From Acanthochlamys bracteata (taxonomy: Eukaryota > Streptophyta > Magnoliopsida > Pandanales > Velloziaceae): DNA of 64,000 nt. The notes beneath the pieces are model-generated. The model saw nothing but the letters and a program-made list of their open reading frames with translations, did no database searches and was not told where the DNA came from. The stretch lies in assembly GCA_019914995.1 (NCBI GenBank), contig CM034132.1, positions 7,425,524 to 7,489,523 on the forward strand. The letters are read 5' to 3'. Made by a program: the position numbers and the translations under genes. Shown piece by piece: positions 36,101 to 47,925 of the stretch (positions are counted from its first letter, which is position 1; each line of letters starts with the position of its first letter).

Positions 36101-36514
36101 TGATCCACAAAAGACACAACAAGCATTGAAATTTCACCCTAGCAAGGCTTCCATAGATATATCAAATAAAGATTCACAACAGACGAGAAAAACAAAGGGA
36201 AAGCAGCACTACTGAAATGAGAAATTCTTACCCATGAGTGAGCATTCCAGCATGAGACGGCTAATGAGAACCTGATCGATCGGTGTGAGGGATCCAGCAT
36301 CTCCAACTCTGCTACGGATCTTGGCCATGCTGTATCCACTCGAAGCCAGCACTACGATCACCGTGCCGGCGATGGCCTTCACCACGACTAGGCCACGGCC
36401 GCGCTTGATTCGGTCAAGACCTAGAATTGCCAGTTTCCTCGCTGGCGTCTTGAACAGCAGCGCGAGCACCACCGCTACCTCCGCCGCCACCACCGTGAAC
36501 AGTAACTGAATCAT
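28347..36514 (-). CDS. BAP31-like ER membrane protein, two exons, 221 aa
   Basis: Exon 1 (36514-36232) encodes MIQLLFTVVAAEVAVVLALL through TPIDQVLISRLMLECSLMG and ends at a GTAAG donor. Exon 2 (28729-28347) begins after a pyrimidine-rich tract and CAG with YSLFLGLIIDRLHHYIREL. The join keeps frame and gives 221 residues, the normal size for plant B-cell-receptor-associated-31-like proteins. Three membrane segments are visible (about 2-20, 46-66 and 94-115), then a coiled coil to about 205 with the conserved KKQSDGFLIEYGRLLEENQN. The C-terminus KKNS fits a KKXX ER-retrieval signal. The family sits in the ER and is linked to membrane-protein export and cell-death control. The upstream start (MILFIGESSN) is rejected because family members begin MIQLL. 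The 7.5-kb intron is enlarged by viral and transposon insertions. Confidence 0.93.
28730..30068. other. 3' part of the BAP31-like intron
   Basis: Unique AT-rich intron sequence between exon 2 and the TA repeat, with no recognisable element. Confidence 0.5.
30069..30107. repeat. (TA)n microsatellite at the left end of the pararetrovirus relic
   Basis: About 19 uninterrupted TA units, followed within about 20 bp by virus-like coding sequence. Confidence 0.9.
30120..31900 (+). mobile_element. Endogenous pararetrovirus (Caulimoviridae) relic
   Basis: At 30125-30415 one frame resembles the RNase H end of a caulimovirid polymerase: a conserved TDCEAIVAF segment, then a WLNFIDKV and ADFLSR ending. 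At about 30610-30720 a short segment resembles the N-terminal domain shared by caulimovirid viroplasmin (ORF VI) and RNase H1; a frame change lies between them. From about 31330 to 31900, interrupted frames may be the rest of an ORF VI-like protein; that part is uncertain. The order polymerase, ORF VI, then promoter (32433) on one strand fits a caulimovirid genome. Stops, frameshifts and a MITE (31063-31326) show it is dead. Not a gene of the host. Confidence 0.68.
31063..31326. mobile_element. Tourist-like MITE inside the pararetrovirus relic
   Basis: 264 bp, starting GGGGATATTTGGAAGTGC and ending GCCAAACAACTCC, with TAA outside both ends (31060-31062 and 31327-31329). It shows this MITE family was active after the viral sequence integrated. 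Confidence 0.72.
32140..32855 (+). repeat. Inverted duplication arm 1 with virus-type promoter
   Basis: The reverse complement of this arm matches 32860-33575 with moderate divergence. It carries the TATA box CTATATAAGAGGAGG (about 32432-32446) followed by a leader-like stretch, reading to the right. Position and sequence resemble the large intergenic promoter of caulimovirids, downstream of the relic on the same strand. Confidence 0.65.
32860..33575 (-). repeat. Inverted duplication arm 2 with virus-type promoter
   Basis: The mirror copy: its CTATATAAGAGGAGG (about 33289-33303, minus strand) faces left, so the two promoter copies point towards each other. The arms differ at many positions, so they are old or come from two related viral copies. 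Confidence 0.65.
33576..36231. other. 5' part of the BAP31-like intron
   Basis: No element identified with confidence. A degenerate duplication occurs at about 33699-33765 and 33961-34020 (both contain CCCAAGGAT and ATTGA). Positions 34700-35160 have higher G content and short frames of unknown origin, possibly a decayed retroelement. 35500-36231 is ordinary intron sequence. Confidence 0.35.
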
Positions 36515-36676
36515 ATTCGAAGATTCTCCGATGAATAGAATCAATCAATCAATCAAATGAATCTCTATTCTCGATGGATCCAAGCAAACTCAATGCAATA
36601 GTTGTTGCTGATTTGTTGACTTTCTCTTTCTGTTGGGATCGCAAGAAAGGAAAGAAAGGGAACCGAAAATGAAGTA

Positions 36677-36683
36677 ATTTATA
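36677..36683 (-). promoter_or_regulatory. Candidate TATA box of the BAP31-like gene
   Basis: TATAAAT on the minus strand, about 165 bp upstream of the start codon. Confidence 0.4.
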
Positions 36684-39600
36684 AGCCTGGGCGCGCAGGG
36701 GTCCTTAAATTACAAAAGTGGTCGTGGGGTGGGGTCAGTGAAGTTGACATAGGAAAGGGTCCGAGTCTAAGTGATAGTAAGAATCGACGTCGATCCGAAA
36801 CCAGCAGGTGGAGTTCCAAACAACAAGACTCCAACATGCAAACAAGGCATGAGAATGGTATTTACCGCTAGCAGGTTGACTTTTACTAAAAATATGTCAA
36901 CATCTATCATATGAAAGCATGAAACTTTAACTTTCAGTTTTCAAATTTCAACTATAAATATTACACAAACTATGAACGTTACACAAATTTGAACTTCTAG
37001 TTTTCAACAATAATACCAACTGAAAAGCAACAAACTCACTAGCGACAACAACGACGACGACAAAGAAAAACAAAATTTATCAACCTTCATTCAAATCAAA
37101 ACCACTTTAAAACCAACCAATGGAATTGCTTCATTCACTTGATAGGATCCATCTTTCCGGTAAATGATCGAAGTGAGGAGAGCAACCAAAACATGAGCTT
37201 CGGTCTTCAGCAACATCAAGAGTGCAAAGAGGCTGGTGCCATTCTCGATACAACAAACAAACATTGGCTCAATTGGACACGTACAACATGTGTGTGTTAT
37301 TGCCCGAGAGACCAGTAACGTTTCCCGATGGTGTTGCTGAAGAGGGCTTGACTCTACCACCGCAAATACTCCAAAGAATTACATCTTTGCGGTAGGATAC
37401 AGTGGTTAGTATAACAACAGATCTGAGCAAATAAGTTTTAAAGATGAAATGGTTTTGTGATGGACTAGATGGTCTAGATGAGTAGCGTTGATCTCGTAGA
37501 TCATACCTAACTCGAGCAGCAACTAGTGTAACTAAGACATTTAGACGTCGGAGCAGTGGAGCTGGCTTCGCAGCGGCGGACCTAGGGTCCAACCGAGTGA
37601 AGCAGTGACAATTGAGCTCGAGCTCAACAGAACAAAACACGAACGTGATGAGGCAAAAAACGCGTTCCGACCCTGAGTTAGACTATTAAAGTATAAGATT
37701 TTATTTTTATTAAATAAAACTTTCGAGTCAGTTCGAATTGATTGCGTGGACAGGTCATTTCAACCCCAGATAGGCTTAGACTCCTAGTCAATGTTTTTCG
37801 ACTTGACTCGGGTTGGTCGTTCAAGTCTACCAACTATGTTTTAAGCAAGTCTGTATACCAAAATCATGACAGAAATAAAGCGCTTTTTATTTTCCTTTTT
37901 AAACTAGTAGGTTGATGTCTTGATGGTGCATTGCATGAAGTATATAAATATAAGTGTCACTAATATTATAGTAAAGTAAGTTAATTAAATTGCAAAATGC
38001 CATCATTATAAAGTTCTCCCACTTCTACACATAAAGAAAAAGAAATAAGTAATTTTTTACTAAATAATCCTTCAATTCTCTAATTTTAATTTATTTTTAT
38101 TAGATGATTCTTTTCTTCTCCAGCTTTATCTTTCTAACCTTTCTTTCTATTTTTAATTTGCTTGTCTATTCGTTTTTCTCTATGTTCAGCCGTCATTATG
38201 TTTTGTAATGGAGTCGTAAAAGCATGTTTGCTTCGTATAATCTTAGGTCATCTCGTAAGATCATTAAAAAAGTTCTCGTAAGTGAACGTAACATCATCGT
38301 AGAGTTATAATGTCGTAATTATTGTTGTAAATATCCGTAACTTCATGTTAAATAGTTCGTACTCTAATAATAATTTGATTGTAAGATTTTGAAGTTATTG
38401 TAATCGTCATCGTAATTTCATTGTATGTAAATCATAAAAAAGTTGTTGCAATTTTGTTGTAATGCATTGTCAGGTTACTTGTTTGATTAATTAGTAATGT
38501 TAAATGATGCACATAATTACCCTCACAAGTGAAGGTGATTCTCTATTCAAACTTAAAGGAGCTATGTGATAATATCCCAAAAAATACTGCTCAAAATCAT
38601 ATAGGGTTTGAGATATTTTGGATCTCTTATATTCGATAAATTCCTTCATCTGTCTAAAGATTTGCTAACTGCTTCGTAGCAAGTTACCAGATACTGCAAC
38701 AGAAGGAGTTGAAGTAGAAGATTGGGCAAATTGTTTTTCGCAATAGGATGGAGGAAGTTAGAGTTCGGTCTTGAGAACTTCCTCAAGATGTTAAACTCCA
38801 CATGGGACGCTTTGAAGTAGATTAATGCAAGATGGGTGTGATCCAAAAGAAATATTTCTTCAAATGTAAGGATTAGTAAGTTGACTGAGGCTCTAGTCAC
38901 GTATGTACCAATTTGCCTATGAATGTGGATGAAGAGTTTCTTACATTAAGCTTGCTATATTTTGTAAAACTGCAAAACCTTAGGGAGGGACAAAAGTTAC
39001 TTGATCGATTGGCATTGATGCAGTTGGTGGATGATTTGCGTTTCTTCAAAAGCTTTCCTTAGGACACCCTAATTATAAGCAAACAGCTTTGTATCTAGCA
39101 TCCACCACAGAGAAATAGAGGAGTGATATAAGTGGGTTGACAAAGACTTATATTCTGATGGGAATCCCTAACACATTCGCAATATGTATCTTATTGTCCT
39201 TCTTTTAGATTTGAATTGGTTCTTGGTAAACTTTATAAAATCTGAAATTGTTTTGTCCCAGAAAGGTGTAGGTTAGAGTTTAGTATTTAGCACCAATTAG
39301 GGATGAGTATCGAAAAAATCAGACGTCACTACTGAAGTATGAAGTTCAAAAGCTATTTTCTATACCCGATAAAGTGATATTTCTTATATTTACTTATTCT
39401 TCTTTTTAAAAAGTTAATCTCTTTGTTTAATTGACAATATGAACAACTATAAAATTGCAATATCAAGGAGTCTTAGAGGATATAAGAAACAATGCATCTC
39501 CTCATGTGAGTCAAATGCTGCATGATACTTCTGAATAATCCATATTAATAAAGTATTTGCCTCAGCTGATATTTTCTAATATTTGCTCATTTCTTTTTTA

Positions 39601-40671
39601 ATAATTTTTTTATTAATTAATGCTATTAACAAACCATACTAATCGCATCTCCTCTTATACAATAAATATCAAATAAATAGCTGAATTACACTTACCATTT
39701 ATAACATGACCGCGTCCACGAGATCTAAAACTAAATACGAGCGGGAAGCTAAGTTGGTTAATAATTGCACCCATCCACCGCTCTCGCACTTGCATCTATG
39801 ACCTCGCAAGCGCCCTCGCACCCATGCTTTCACTACATCCCAACACCACGACTCCCAAGTCTAATTTGCCTACAACCTTTGAATTTGCCCGAATCTATTC
39901 TCTTGTAATCGTCTCCTATGCGATCGCAAGCTCCTTGCTGTCACCACTAGAATCTACTCGGATCTCAAACACGGCCGATCTTGATTGATCCCTACAATTC
40001 TGATTGTTCTGATCAAGCAGCCGTAGTCAGCCTACTTCTTCCTGGTCAAGGCAAGCTCCTCTATTGCTCATTCAGTGTGCTAAGGTTCAGGACGTTTAGG
40101 ACACTACGTACAAGTCCGAGCAAGACTAGGCCGAAATACCCTTCTGTTCCATTTGAGTTGCACATCTAAAATTCGATTTGTATGTCTTTTATGTTGTTGC
40201 CGAAAGCAACGTGACTTAAAGACACTTTGTACTTTCTTCTTGTTCCTTTAACCATCGTCAGCTAATACATTCTATCAGCCATAACTATGAATCGACTATT
40301 CATTTCCATTGTCTCACGGGCTTCTCCCATTGTCTTATAGATTCGCATATGAGACATTATCATTCTCCTTACTTCACTAGGTAGACTTTAGAATAAACTG
40401 ACAAGCAAAAGGGAGTTAAACTCGACCTACACTCCTCCACAAGGCTATGGAGAAACCTTACGTCTATTCATCATTTTATGTTTTGCTCCATTACATTTAG
40501 AGACGCACAAACGGGCGGGCCTGGTTGACCTGGTCCAATTGTAAATTTATTGATCCAGCTTTACCCATTTGTCTACCTCTTTTTTAAATAGTAAACTAAG
40601 GACGAAAAGAATAAAAAATTTTGAAACAACTTCAAAAAATTATTATTAAGATAATATTAAAATCTAAATAA
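36684..40671. other. Intergenic region without a recognisable gene
   Basis: Only short frames without family resemblance. Positions 37640-37830 contain GACTCGGGT/GACCC-like blocks as in hAT-type MITEs but no clear ends. Positions about 38200-38480 show scattered TCGTAA/TTGTAA motifs with irregular spacing. The part next to 40672 is AT-rich. Confidence 0.4.
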
Positions 40672-40723
40672 TTATATATATATATATATATGTGATAGGA
40701 TATAGGCACATGTAGACCTTAAA

Positions 40724-40765
<42 letters not shown>

Positions 40766-40778
40766 TACATATGCACAC

Positions 40779-40844
<66 letters not shown>

Positions 40845-40854
40845 ATACATATAC

Positions 40855-40885
<31 letters not shown>

Positions 40886-41030
40886 CATATATACATATAT
40901 ACATATATATATATACATATATACATATATATATATATACATATACATATATATATATATATATACATACATATATATATATATACATACATATATATAT
41001 ATATACATATATATACATACATATATATAT
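40672..41030. repeat. TA-rich microsatellite array left of MULE1
   Basis: About 360 bp of TA repeats with regular C interruptions (TATACATA-type). It runs directly into the first base of MULE1. Confidence 0.9.
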
Positions 41031-41808
41031 GGGAGGATCGCACACATCTCCTCCCAGTACCTCAAGCATCATCAGCAGCGTGGGCCGTCCGATCTTGATC
41101 CGACGGTCCACGCGCGAGCGCGGGGTGTTAATACCAGAAACAAAACGTGGGAGGGCAAATGGGTCCAATCATATGAGATTTCCTTCACCCCCCCACGCGC
41201 TGCGTCTCATTTCTCTCGTTCGCTAAGTTTTTTTCTCTCGTTCTTCTCCGTCCCGAGCTCACGCGAACTCCTTCCCCGGCGCCGATTTCTCGCCGCCGGG
41301 ACTCATTCTTCCTCTACACTAGTTCAATTCTTCCTCCAATTCTTCTATTTCCTTTAATCCCTCTCAGTTTTTTCCTTTTCCTCTTCAAACCCTAGAGTTT
41401 TGTTCGTCGGGCCGGAGCGCTCGTTCGCCGGACGAAAATCGAAATTAGGGCTAACGAGCCTTCAATTCTTCTTCTCCTCTTCCTTCTATGTCGTCCAGCA
41501 TTTTCAATTTCTGATTTTCCCGCCGTTAGTCCTAATTCGTTCGTCGCGGCCGGACCGTTAGTTTCATGCCCGTGGCAAAAGCAAAATTAGGGCTAGCGTA
41601 CCTTTAATTTCTACTCACCTCAATCTTCTATGCATTAAAATCCTTCAATTTTTGAATTCGCTCGTTATTTCACGCCGTCGACGGCGTTGAATCTTGCGGT
41701 CGTCAGCAATTTCAAGTAAATTTTTAGAACTATCTTTGTTGACGTTTATATACTTTGTAAGTATTTTAAAAATTCTATAATAATTTCAACATTTGTTTTT
41801 TTTTTTTT
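41031..41808 (+). repeat. Left TIR of MULE1
   Basis: Reverse-complement match to 46817-47594. Outer part: CGTGGGCCGTCCGATCTTGA and the ACGGTCCACG block. Inner part ends in a T-rich tract. GC-rich compared with its surroundings. Confidence 0.85.
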
Positions 41809-42625
41809 CGCTTATTTACAAGACCGGAAGGAGAGCGGTCGAGAGAATTTTGAACAAATTGCGGTATGTGAATCCATGAATGCTACTCTTGTCATGTTTG
41901 CTTCTCACTCTTCTTTTCTTTTGATTGCAGAGTGAATGCAATTTCTTGGTGGATGATAATTTTACTATGGATGTCTACGTGAACGTGAATGCTACATCGA
42001 TTTCTACTCTGGATACAATTTTTTTGGTTGTAATTTTTTTTGAATTTATGAATACTGAATGTAATACCGCTGTGTAAACTTGTGAATACAAGTGATTGTA
42101 ATTACAAGTGATTGTAATACTTTCAATGTAAATGTAATACTATCACAATGAATAAAGTATTGAAATTTTAATGAAGTTTGTTTCGAATGAATGCCTGTTA
42201 TGCTGAAGAAATGATGCGTGAATGGTTTATAGAATGTTTAGAACACAAACGAATCAAACAGTGAAGGCATTCTGTTTGTTATTTCAGCAGAGCAGTGAAA
42301 GCTCTCTGTTTTCTAACAGTGAATAATAATGTGTGATGGCAGTTTTGTTATTCAGCAACAGCAATATGTTATATTGGCGGAAGTGTTACAATCTGTTACA
42401 CGCGGGAAAACGGTGTTACGCAGGAAAACGTATCACCTAATACCTCTGTTTTGAGTGTTACGTATCACCTAATAGCTCTGTTTTGAGTGTTTCTCCTCTG
42501 TTTGCACTAGAAAGTCTCTGTCTGCACTAGCTTTTCACTGTTCTAGCTCTATTATTTCCAGCAGCTTTCTTTTGTTAAAATTATGGAGGCTGCTGCATCT
42601 CTTCTCTTCCCACACCATGTTTAGG

Positions 42626-44967
42626 GATGACTTTTGAGAGTCTTGACGCTGCTAAACAATTTTATATAAATTATGAAAAAGCAGTGGGGTTTAGCGCCGT
42701 TATTCGAACAACTCAAAAAAAATTTCGAATTCAAAGGAAGTGAGTATTTGCCAAATGACTTGTGACCGTTATGGTAGTCATAGAGGTCATCGACCACAAA
42801 AGACAGGCAACGGATCCGAGAAAGAAGTGAAGAAAAGAAAAAATACGAGTACAGTGAAATGCGGATGCCCTGCAACATTGAGGATTAAAAAGGAAGGCAC
42901 TGGAACATGGAAAGTAGTTGGTTATAAAGGAGAGCACAACCACGACCTTGTGAGTCCGACAAAAAAGATGTGTATGCATGTTTGTAAAATTTGCCTACTG
43001 CAGCTAAGAATTTGATCGACTAATTCCGTGATGAAGGCTTACCTGTAAGTAAAATTACAGATATACTTGACGGGCCACAAAATGGTTTCGATAAAAGATA
43101 TTGTTGGAACTATTTGTGTCGCTCGAAGGAGTATAAAAAGCCTATTGGTGGTGATGCTATTGCTGTGTTGAATTTCTTTAAACAAAAGAGCATAGAAGAT
43201 CCGAAATTTTTTTATGCATTACAGATTGACAATGAAGCAAGAGCAACAAATTTTTTTTGGGTCGATGGTCGATCACGTACTCAATATCATTATTTTGGTG
43301 ACGTGATTTTTTTTGACACCACCTACCGCAAGAATGTATATGATATGCCATTTGCTCCATTCACTGGAGTTAACCATCATATGCAGTCAATTCAGTTTGG
43401 TTGTGCATTACTTTTGGATGAGACGGAAGAATCATTTCAAAGGCTTTTGAGACCGCTTTGCGGCTATGGCGGCCGTGCTCCATCTTCAATAATGACAGAT
43501 CAAGACAGAGCTATGACTGCAGCAGTTGCTAAGGTATTTCCATATACACGACACAGATTTTGTTTATGGCATATTATGAAGAAATTCGCCGAGAAGCTTT
43601 CACACATTTATTTCAAAAAATCAAAATTCAAGAAAGATATCAAGTCGTGTATACGAGAAAGTTATATTCCTAACACCTTTGAAAAGAGGTGGGAGGAATT
43701 GATGTCGGCATACGAATTACAAGAGAATGAATGGCTAAAGAGAATATACGAGATTCGAGACAAATGGGCACCGGTATATCATTTACATACATTTTATGCT
43801 GGCATGAACACCACTTCACGGGCCGAAGGTATGAATGCTATCTATAAGGATTTTTTTCAACCAAGCACAACTCTTCGAGAATTTGTATTGAAGAATGATA
43901 AAGTTTTGAGTCAACTTGTTGAAAGAGAAAAGAAGGAGGATTATATTAGTGAGCACTCATGCCGCATTGTAGATAATAGTGCATTTCTTTTGAAAAGTGC
44001 AGCAAAAGTGTATACGAAAAATGTATACGACAGATTCAAAAAAGACTTTGAGAAAGCTCAAGTTGAGTATGTCTTGCATGATGACGAAAAATGTAATGAT
44101 GGTTGTACTACATATATTTATAAGTCTCGAAATTAAGGGGATCAACGGAAGTGGAAGGTGAAGTTCAATTCAACCACAAAGGAAGGTAATTGTGAATACA
44201 AATTATTTGAATTTTTGGGGATTCCATGTGGGCACCTTCTAAAGATTTTTCAAAGTCGTGATATAGAGCTCCCAAATTACTTTGTTCTTGAAAGGTGGAT
44301 GAAAGAAGCCAACAAATATAGAGCCAAGTATGATATTGCACCAATAAGTGGCCATGAGAAGTCTGATCTATTGAGAACTACTGAACTTCAGATGGTTTAC
44401 AATCAACTGATTTATGAAGCGGCTGAAACTGATGAAGGATACCAAATAATATTGCAAGCATCACAGGAATTATCACAAAAGCTAAAAGAAGTAAGAAAGA
44501 CTAATGATAGGGACAAAATTTCAGTTGATGATCCAGATAGTATAAATGTGAGCTTACCGGACCCAATTGATGCCTCTCAAATTTTGCTTTTAAATCCTAA
44601 CATCTCACAAACGAAAGAAAAAAGGAAATATTTGTAAGAGCACTATTAGAATTAAAGTAGGTTTAGAAAAAGCTACTGCAAAAGCCAAAGCGAAGACAGG
44701 CAGAAAATGTGCTTATTGTAACAAATATGGTGTCAAACATAACAAAAGAAATTGTCTAGAAAATCCAAATAGAAAGAACAAGACAAGTAAGTGTAGTAAT
44801 TTGTTTAATTTGATTCCTATTTACTAACTTTGTTTTGGAAAAAAATTCGAAATTGACATTTGCCTTTACATTTTTAATTGACAGTTCTTAATAGAGACGA
44901 TGAAGACAAAAACACAAGTGGAGATGAAGATAGTGTTGATGAAGAGTTAGCTATTAATTTGGAGTAG
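42626..44967 (+). pseudogene. MULE1 FAR1/FHY3-like transposase, decayed
   Basis: Homologous to 49774-52758. It starts within the FAR1 DNA-binding domain (MTFESLDAAKQFYINYEKAV), then a frameshift near 42735, another near 42985-42990, a TAA near 43020 and a compensated frame disturbance at 43440-43475. The MULE transposase core is largely readable: DVIFFDTTY, IMTDQDRAMTAAV and RHRFCLWHIMKKF. A stop lies at 44134-44136, followed by the SWIM-type zinc motif (CEYKLFEFLGIPCGHLLKI). A CX2CX6HX4C knuckle (CAYCNKYGVKHNKRNC) follows a further stop near 44637. The last exon (44884-44967) is acidic and begins after CAG. The TDQD motif is intact here. Confidence 0.85.
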
Positions 44968-45113
44968 CTATTATATTTGTATGTACTATCAACTAGTTGT
45001 ATGTTTGTTTTGGCAATTTTGCATAAGTGCTTGGATGTTATATTCAAACTTCTTGCATTGTACATATGTCGTCTTCTGAACTTGAAAGTGCTTTTAAGAA
45101 ATAGTAAAAGGGC

Positions 45114-45606
45114 ATTGAAAAATTCAGTGAAAAAAAGTCACAAAAATAAGAAAAACAGTGAAAAAGAAGTAAAATAAAAAAACAGTGGAGCAAAAGTAAA
45201 ATAAGAAAAAATAGTGAAAGAAAAAGTAAAATAAGAAAAAACAGTGAAAAAAAAGTAAAATAAGAAAAAACAGTGGAAAAAACAGTAAAATAAGAAAAAA
45301 CAGTGAAAAAATAGTAAAATAAGAAAAAATAGTGAAAAAATAGGTAAAATAAGAAAAACAGTGAAAAAAATAGTAAAATAAGAAAAAACAGTGAAAAAAT
45401 AGGTAAAATAAGAAAAACAGTGAAAGAAAAAATAAAATAAGAAAAAACAGTGAAAAAAAAGTAAAATAAGAAAAAACAGTGGATAAAAAAGTATAATAAG
45501 AAGAAATAGTGAAAAAAAAGTAAATAAGAAAAAATAGTGAAAGAAAAAGTAAAATAAGAAAAAACAGTAAATAAAATAAAACAGTGAAAAAAAAAAAGAC
45601 AAAGTG
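45114..45606 (+). repeat. A-rich minisatellite, about 30-bp unit
   Basis: About 16 imperfect head-to-tail copies of a unit like GTAAAATAAGAAAAAACAGTG plus an A run. Long minus-strand frames rich in Phe/Leu/Ser here are a by-product of the repeat and not genes. Confidence 0.85.
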
Positions 45607-46085
45607 AAGACAAGCATTCACTTTGATTTATGACATGAACATTACAGCCAGTATTCCAGCATAATAAAACATTTCAACATACTAGAACAAACGATGAACA
45701 ACTCATATTTGTCCAAAGATTCCAAAGATGCAATGTACCAAAAGATACTAATGTTCCAAACATTCATCCGAAGATTGCATTTCAAATTGCAATCCAAATA
45801 TTCATTACTACCCAGCATTCATGACAATGCATTACATTCTTGAACCTTCCACATTCACATTCACCTTCACCTTCACATTCACATAACACTCACATTCATA
45901 TAGTTATCATCTTTTTGATGTTCCACCTTCAATAACATTCACATTCACATAAAAGCAATTCAAGGTTTGCTGGAAATTTTTTCGTATTTCATCAAGGAAA
46001 AAAAAAGTTTGATTACAAGTTTGCATAACATAACTTCAAGATACATTGTCAAATGAAAATCTTTACATCTCCTAATCATACACTA
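45607..46085. other. MULE1 interior, non-coding
   Basis: Contains a short CATTCACATTC-type simple repeat (about 45840-45960); otherwise no features. Confidence 0.4.
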
Positions 46086-46179
46086 CTAAATACAAATTCT
46101 CTCAGTTGGAAAATAATACAGCAACTTGTCTACATCTCCAACAGATTCTCTCAGTTGGGAAATAATACAACAACTACTA

Positions 46180-46330
46180 AATACAAATTCTCTCAGTCTT
46201 GGCTGCAATCCAGTTCCTAATTGCATATGCCAAAGCATAAGCCTATTCTTGTTGTTGTCTCTTACTGAATTCCCAGCATGCTTCAGAACCTGCCAACCTT
46301 TTAAACATATCAATCAACAAAATTGAAACC
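46180..46330 (-). pseudogene. Histone H2A-like fragment inside MULE1
   Basis: The minus-strand reading WQVLKHAGNSVRDNNKNRL then LWHMQL resembles the H2A histone-fold segment (VLELAGNAARDNKKNRI, then PRHIQLA). A corresponding segment lies in MULE3 (58499-58714), and flanking nucleotides of the two also match. It may be a captured host fragment or part of a gene carried by this MULE group. No complete gene is seen. Confidence 0.5.
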
Positions 46331-46816
46331 ATATAAGAACCATAGATATCGATCAAATTGTTCTTAATGAATAACAACTCCGATCAAGTTACTCAAAGCA
46401 TGATCAATTAGAATAACTGAAACCAGAAACTATTACCAACAATACTTTGTCATTCACATTCGCATACTCACATACCATGGTAGGAAATTGAACCCAAATA
46501 CACATTCTCATTCACATCACTTCAAAACAAAATGTTGATTACCCAAATACACATACTCATACTACCAAACTCAAATCAGATTACCATTACCATACTCGCA
46601 TTCACATACCACAAACTATTTTTCCAGTTTCGGTGTTCTACATCAGAGACATCAAACCCGAAAACAAAATCACCAATAAATAAAAACAAAATCAGTAAAA
46701 TCACCTAAGAAACGTACAGAAGTAAAAATAATCACCTAAGACCATTGAAGTGCTGATCACCGGCTGTTCAAAATTCTCCGACTGCTACTCCTTCTAGGTC
46801 TCCAGAAACAAGCTTG

Positions 46817-47594
46817 AAAAAAAAAACAAAACCGTTGAAATTGTTATAGAATTTTTAAAATGCTTACAAAGTATATAAACGTCAACAAAGATAGTTCTAA
46901 AAATTTACTTGAAATTCGCTCGACGGCCGGCGTTCGAACGCTCTGGCCGACGGCAACGAACAGCGGCGAATTCCGAAATTGAAGGCGCCAGAATGCATAG
47001 AAGATTGAGGTGAGTAGAAATTAAAGGTACGCTAGCCCTAATTTTGCTCGCCGGGCGGCGAACGAACGGTCCGGCCGCGACGAACGAATTAGGACTAACG
47101 GCGGAGAAATCAGAAATTGAAAATGCTGGACGGCATAGAAGGAAGAGGAGAAGAAGAATTGAAGGCTCGTTAGCCCTAATTTCGATTTTCGTCCGGCGAA
47201 CGAGCGCTCCGGCCCGACGAACAAAACTCTAGGGTTTGAAGAGAAAAAGGGAAAAACTGAGAGGGATTAAAGGAAATAGAAGAATTGGAGGAAGAATTGA
47301 ACTAGTGTAGAGGAAGAATGAGTCCCGGCAGCGAGAAATCGGCGCCGGGGAAGGAGTTCGCGCGAGCTCGGGACGGAGAAGATCGAGAGAAAAAAACTTA
47401 GCGAACGAGAGAAATGAAACGCAGCGCGTGGGGGGGTGAAGGAAATCTCATATGATTGGACCCATTTGCCCCCCCGCGTTTTGTTTCTGGTATTAACACC
47501 CCGCGCTCGCCCGTGGACCGTCGGATCAAGATCGGACGGCCCACGCCACGATGTCTTGTGAGGTATCTGTGAGGGGATGTGCAAGATCCCCTCC
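46817..47594 (-). repeat. Right TIR of MULE1
   Basis: Inverted copy of 41031-41808, with enough differences to indicate an old insertion. Confidence 0.85.
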
Positions 47595-47620
47595 TATATA
47601 TATACATATATATGTACATA

Positions 47621-47657
<37 letters not shown>

Positions 47658-47866
47658 GTATATACATATATATATATATACATATATATATATGTACATA
47701 TATACATATATATATACGTACATATATATATGTACATATATACATATATATATATGTACATATATATATGTACGTACATATATATATGTACATATATATA
47801 TATGTATATGTACGTATATATGTATATGTACATATATATATATATATGTACATATATATATGTATA

Positions 47867-47923
<57 letters not shown>
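47595..47923. repeat. TA-rich microsatellite between MULE1 and MULE2
   Basis: About 330 bp of TA repeats with C and G interruptions (TATGTACATA-type), fully occupying the gap between two MULE ends. The long open frames inside it are repeat artefacts. Confidence 0.9.

Positions 47924-47925
<2 letters not shown>

Larger units (their letters stand above)
41031..47594 (+). mobile_element. MULE1: Mutator-like element with FAR1-type transposase and about 780-bp TIRs
   Basis: Terminal inverted repeats at 41031-41808 and 46817-47594 enclose a decayed FAR1-like transposase gene, an A-rich minisatellite and a minus-strand segment with an H2A-like motif. Both outer ends abut TA microsatellites, so the usual 9-11 bp Mutator target duplication cannot be read. 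Ends begin GGGAGG with GATC and CACATC close by. The element cannot encode an intact transposase. Confidence 0.85.

Noticed and set aside
38200-38480. Scattered TCGTAA/TTGTAA motifs
   Set aside because: Spacing is irregular and no unit could be defined, so not listed as a tandem repeat.
40664-41226. Several 120-150 residue frames rich in Tyr and Ile
   Set aside because: They are translations of the TA microsatellite in all frames; no protein signal.
45044-45621. Three 159-189 residue Phe-rich minus-strand frames that look like membrane proteins
   Set aside because: Antisense translation of the A-rich minisatellite; the 30-bp periodicity explains them.
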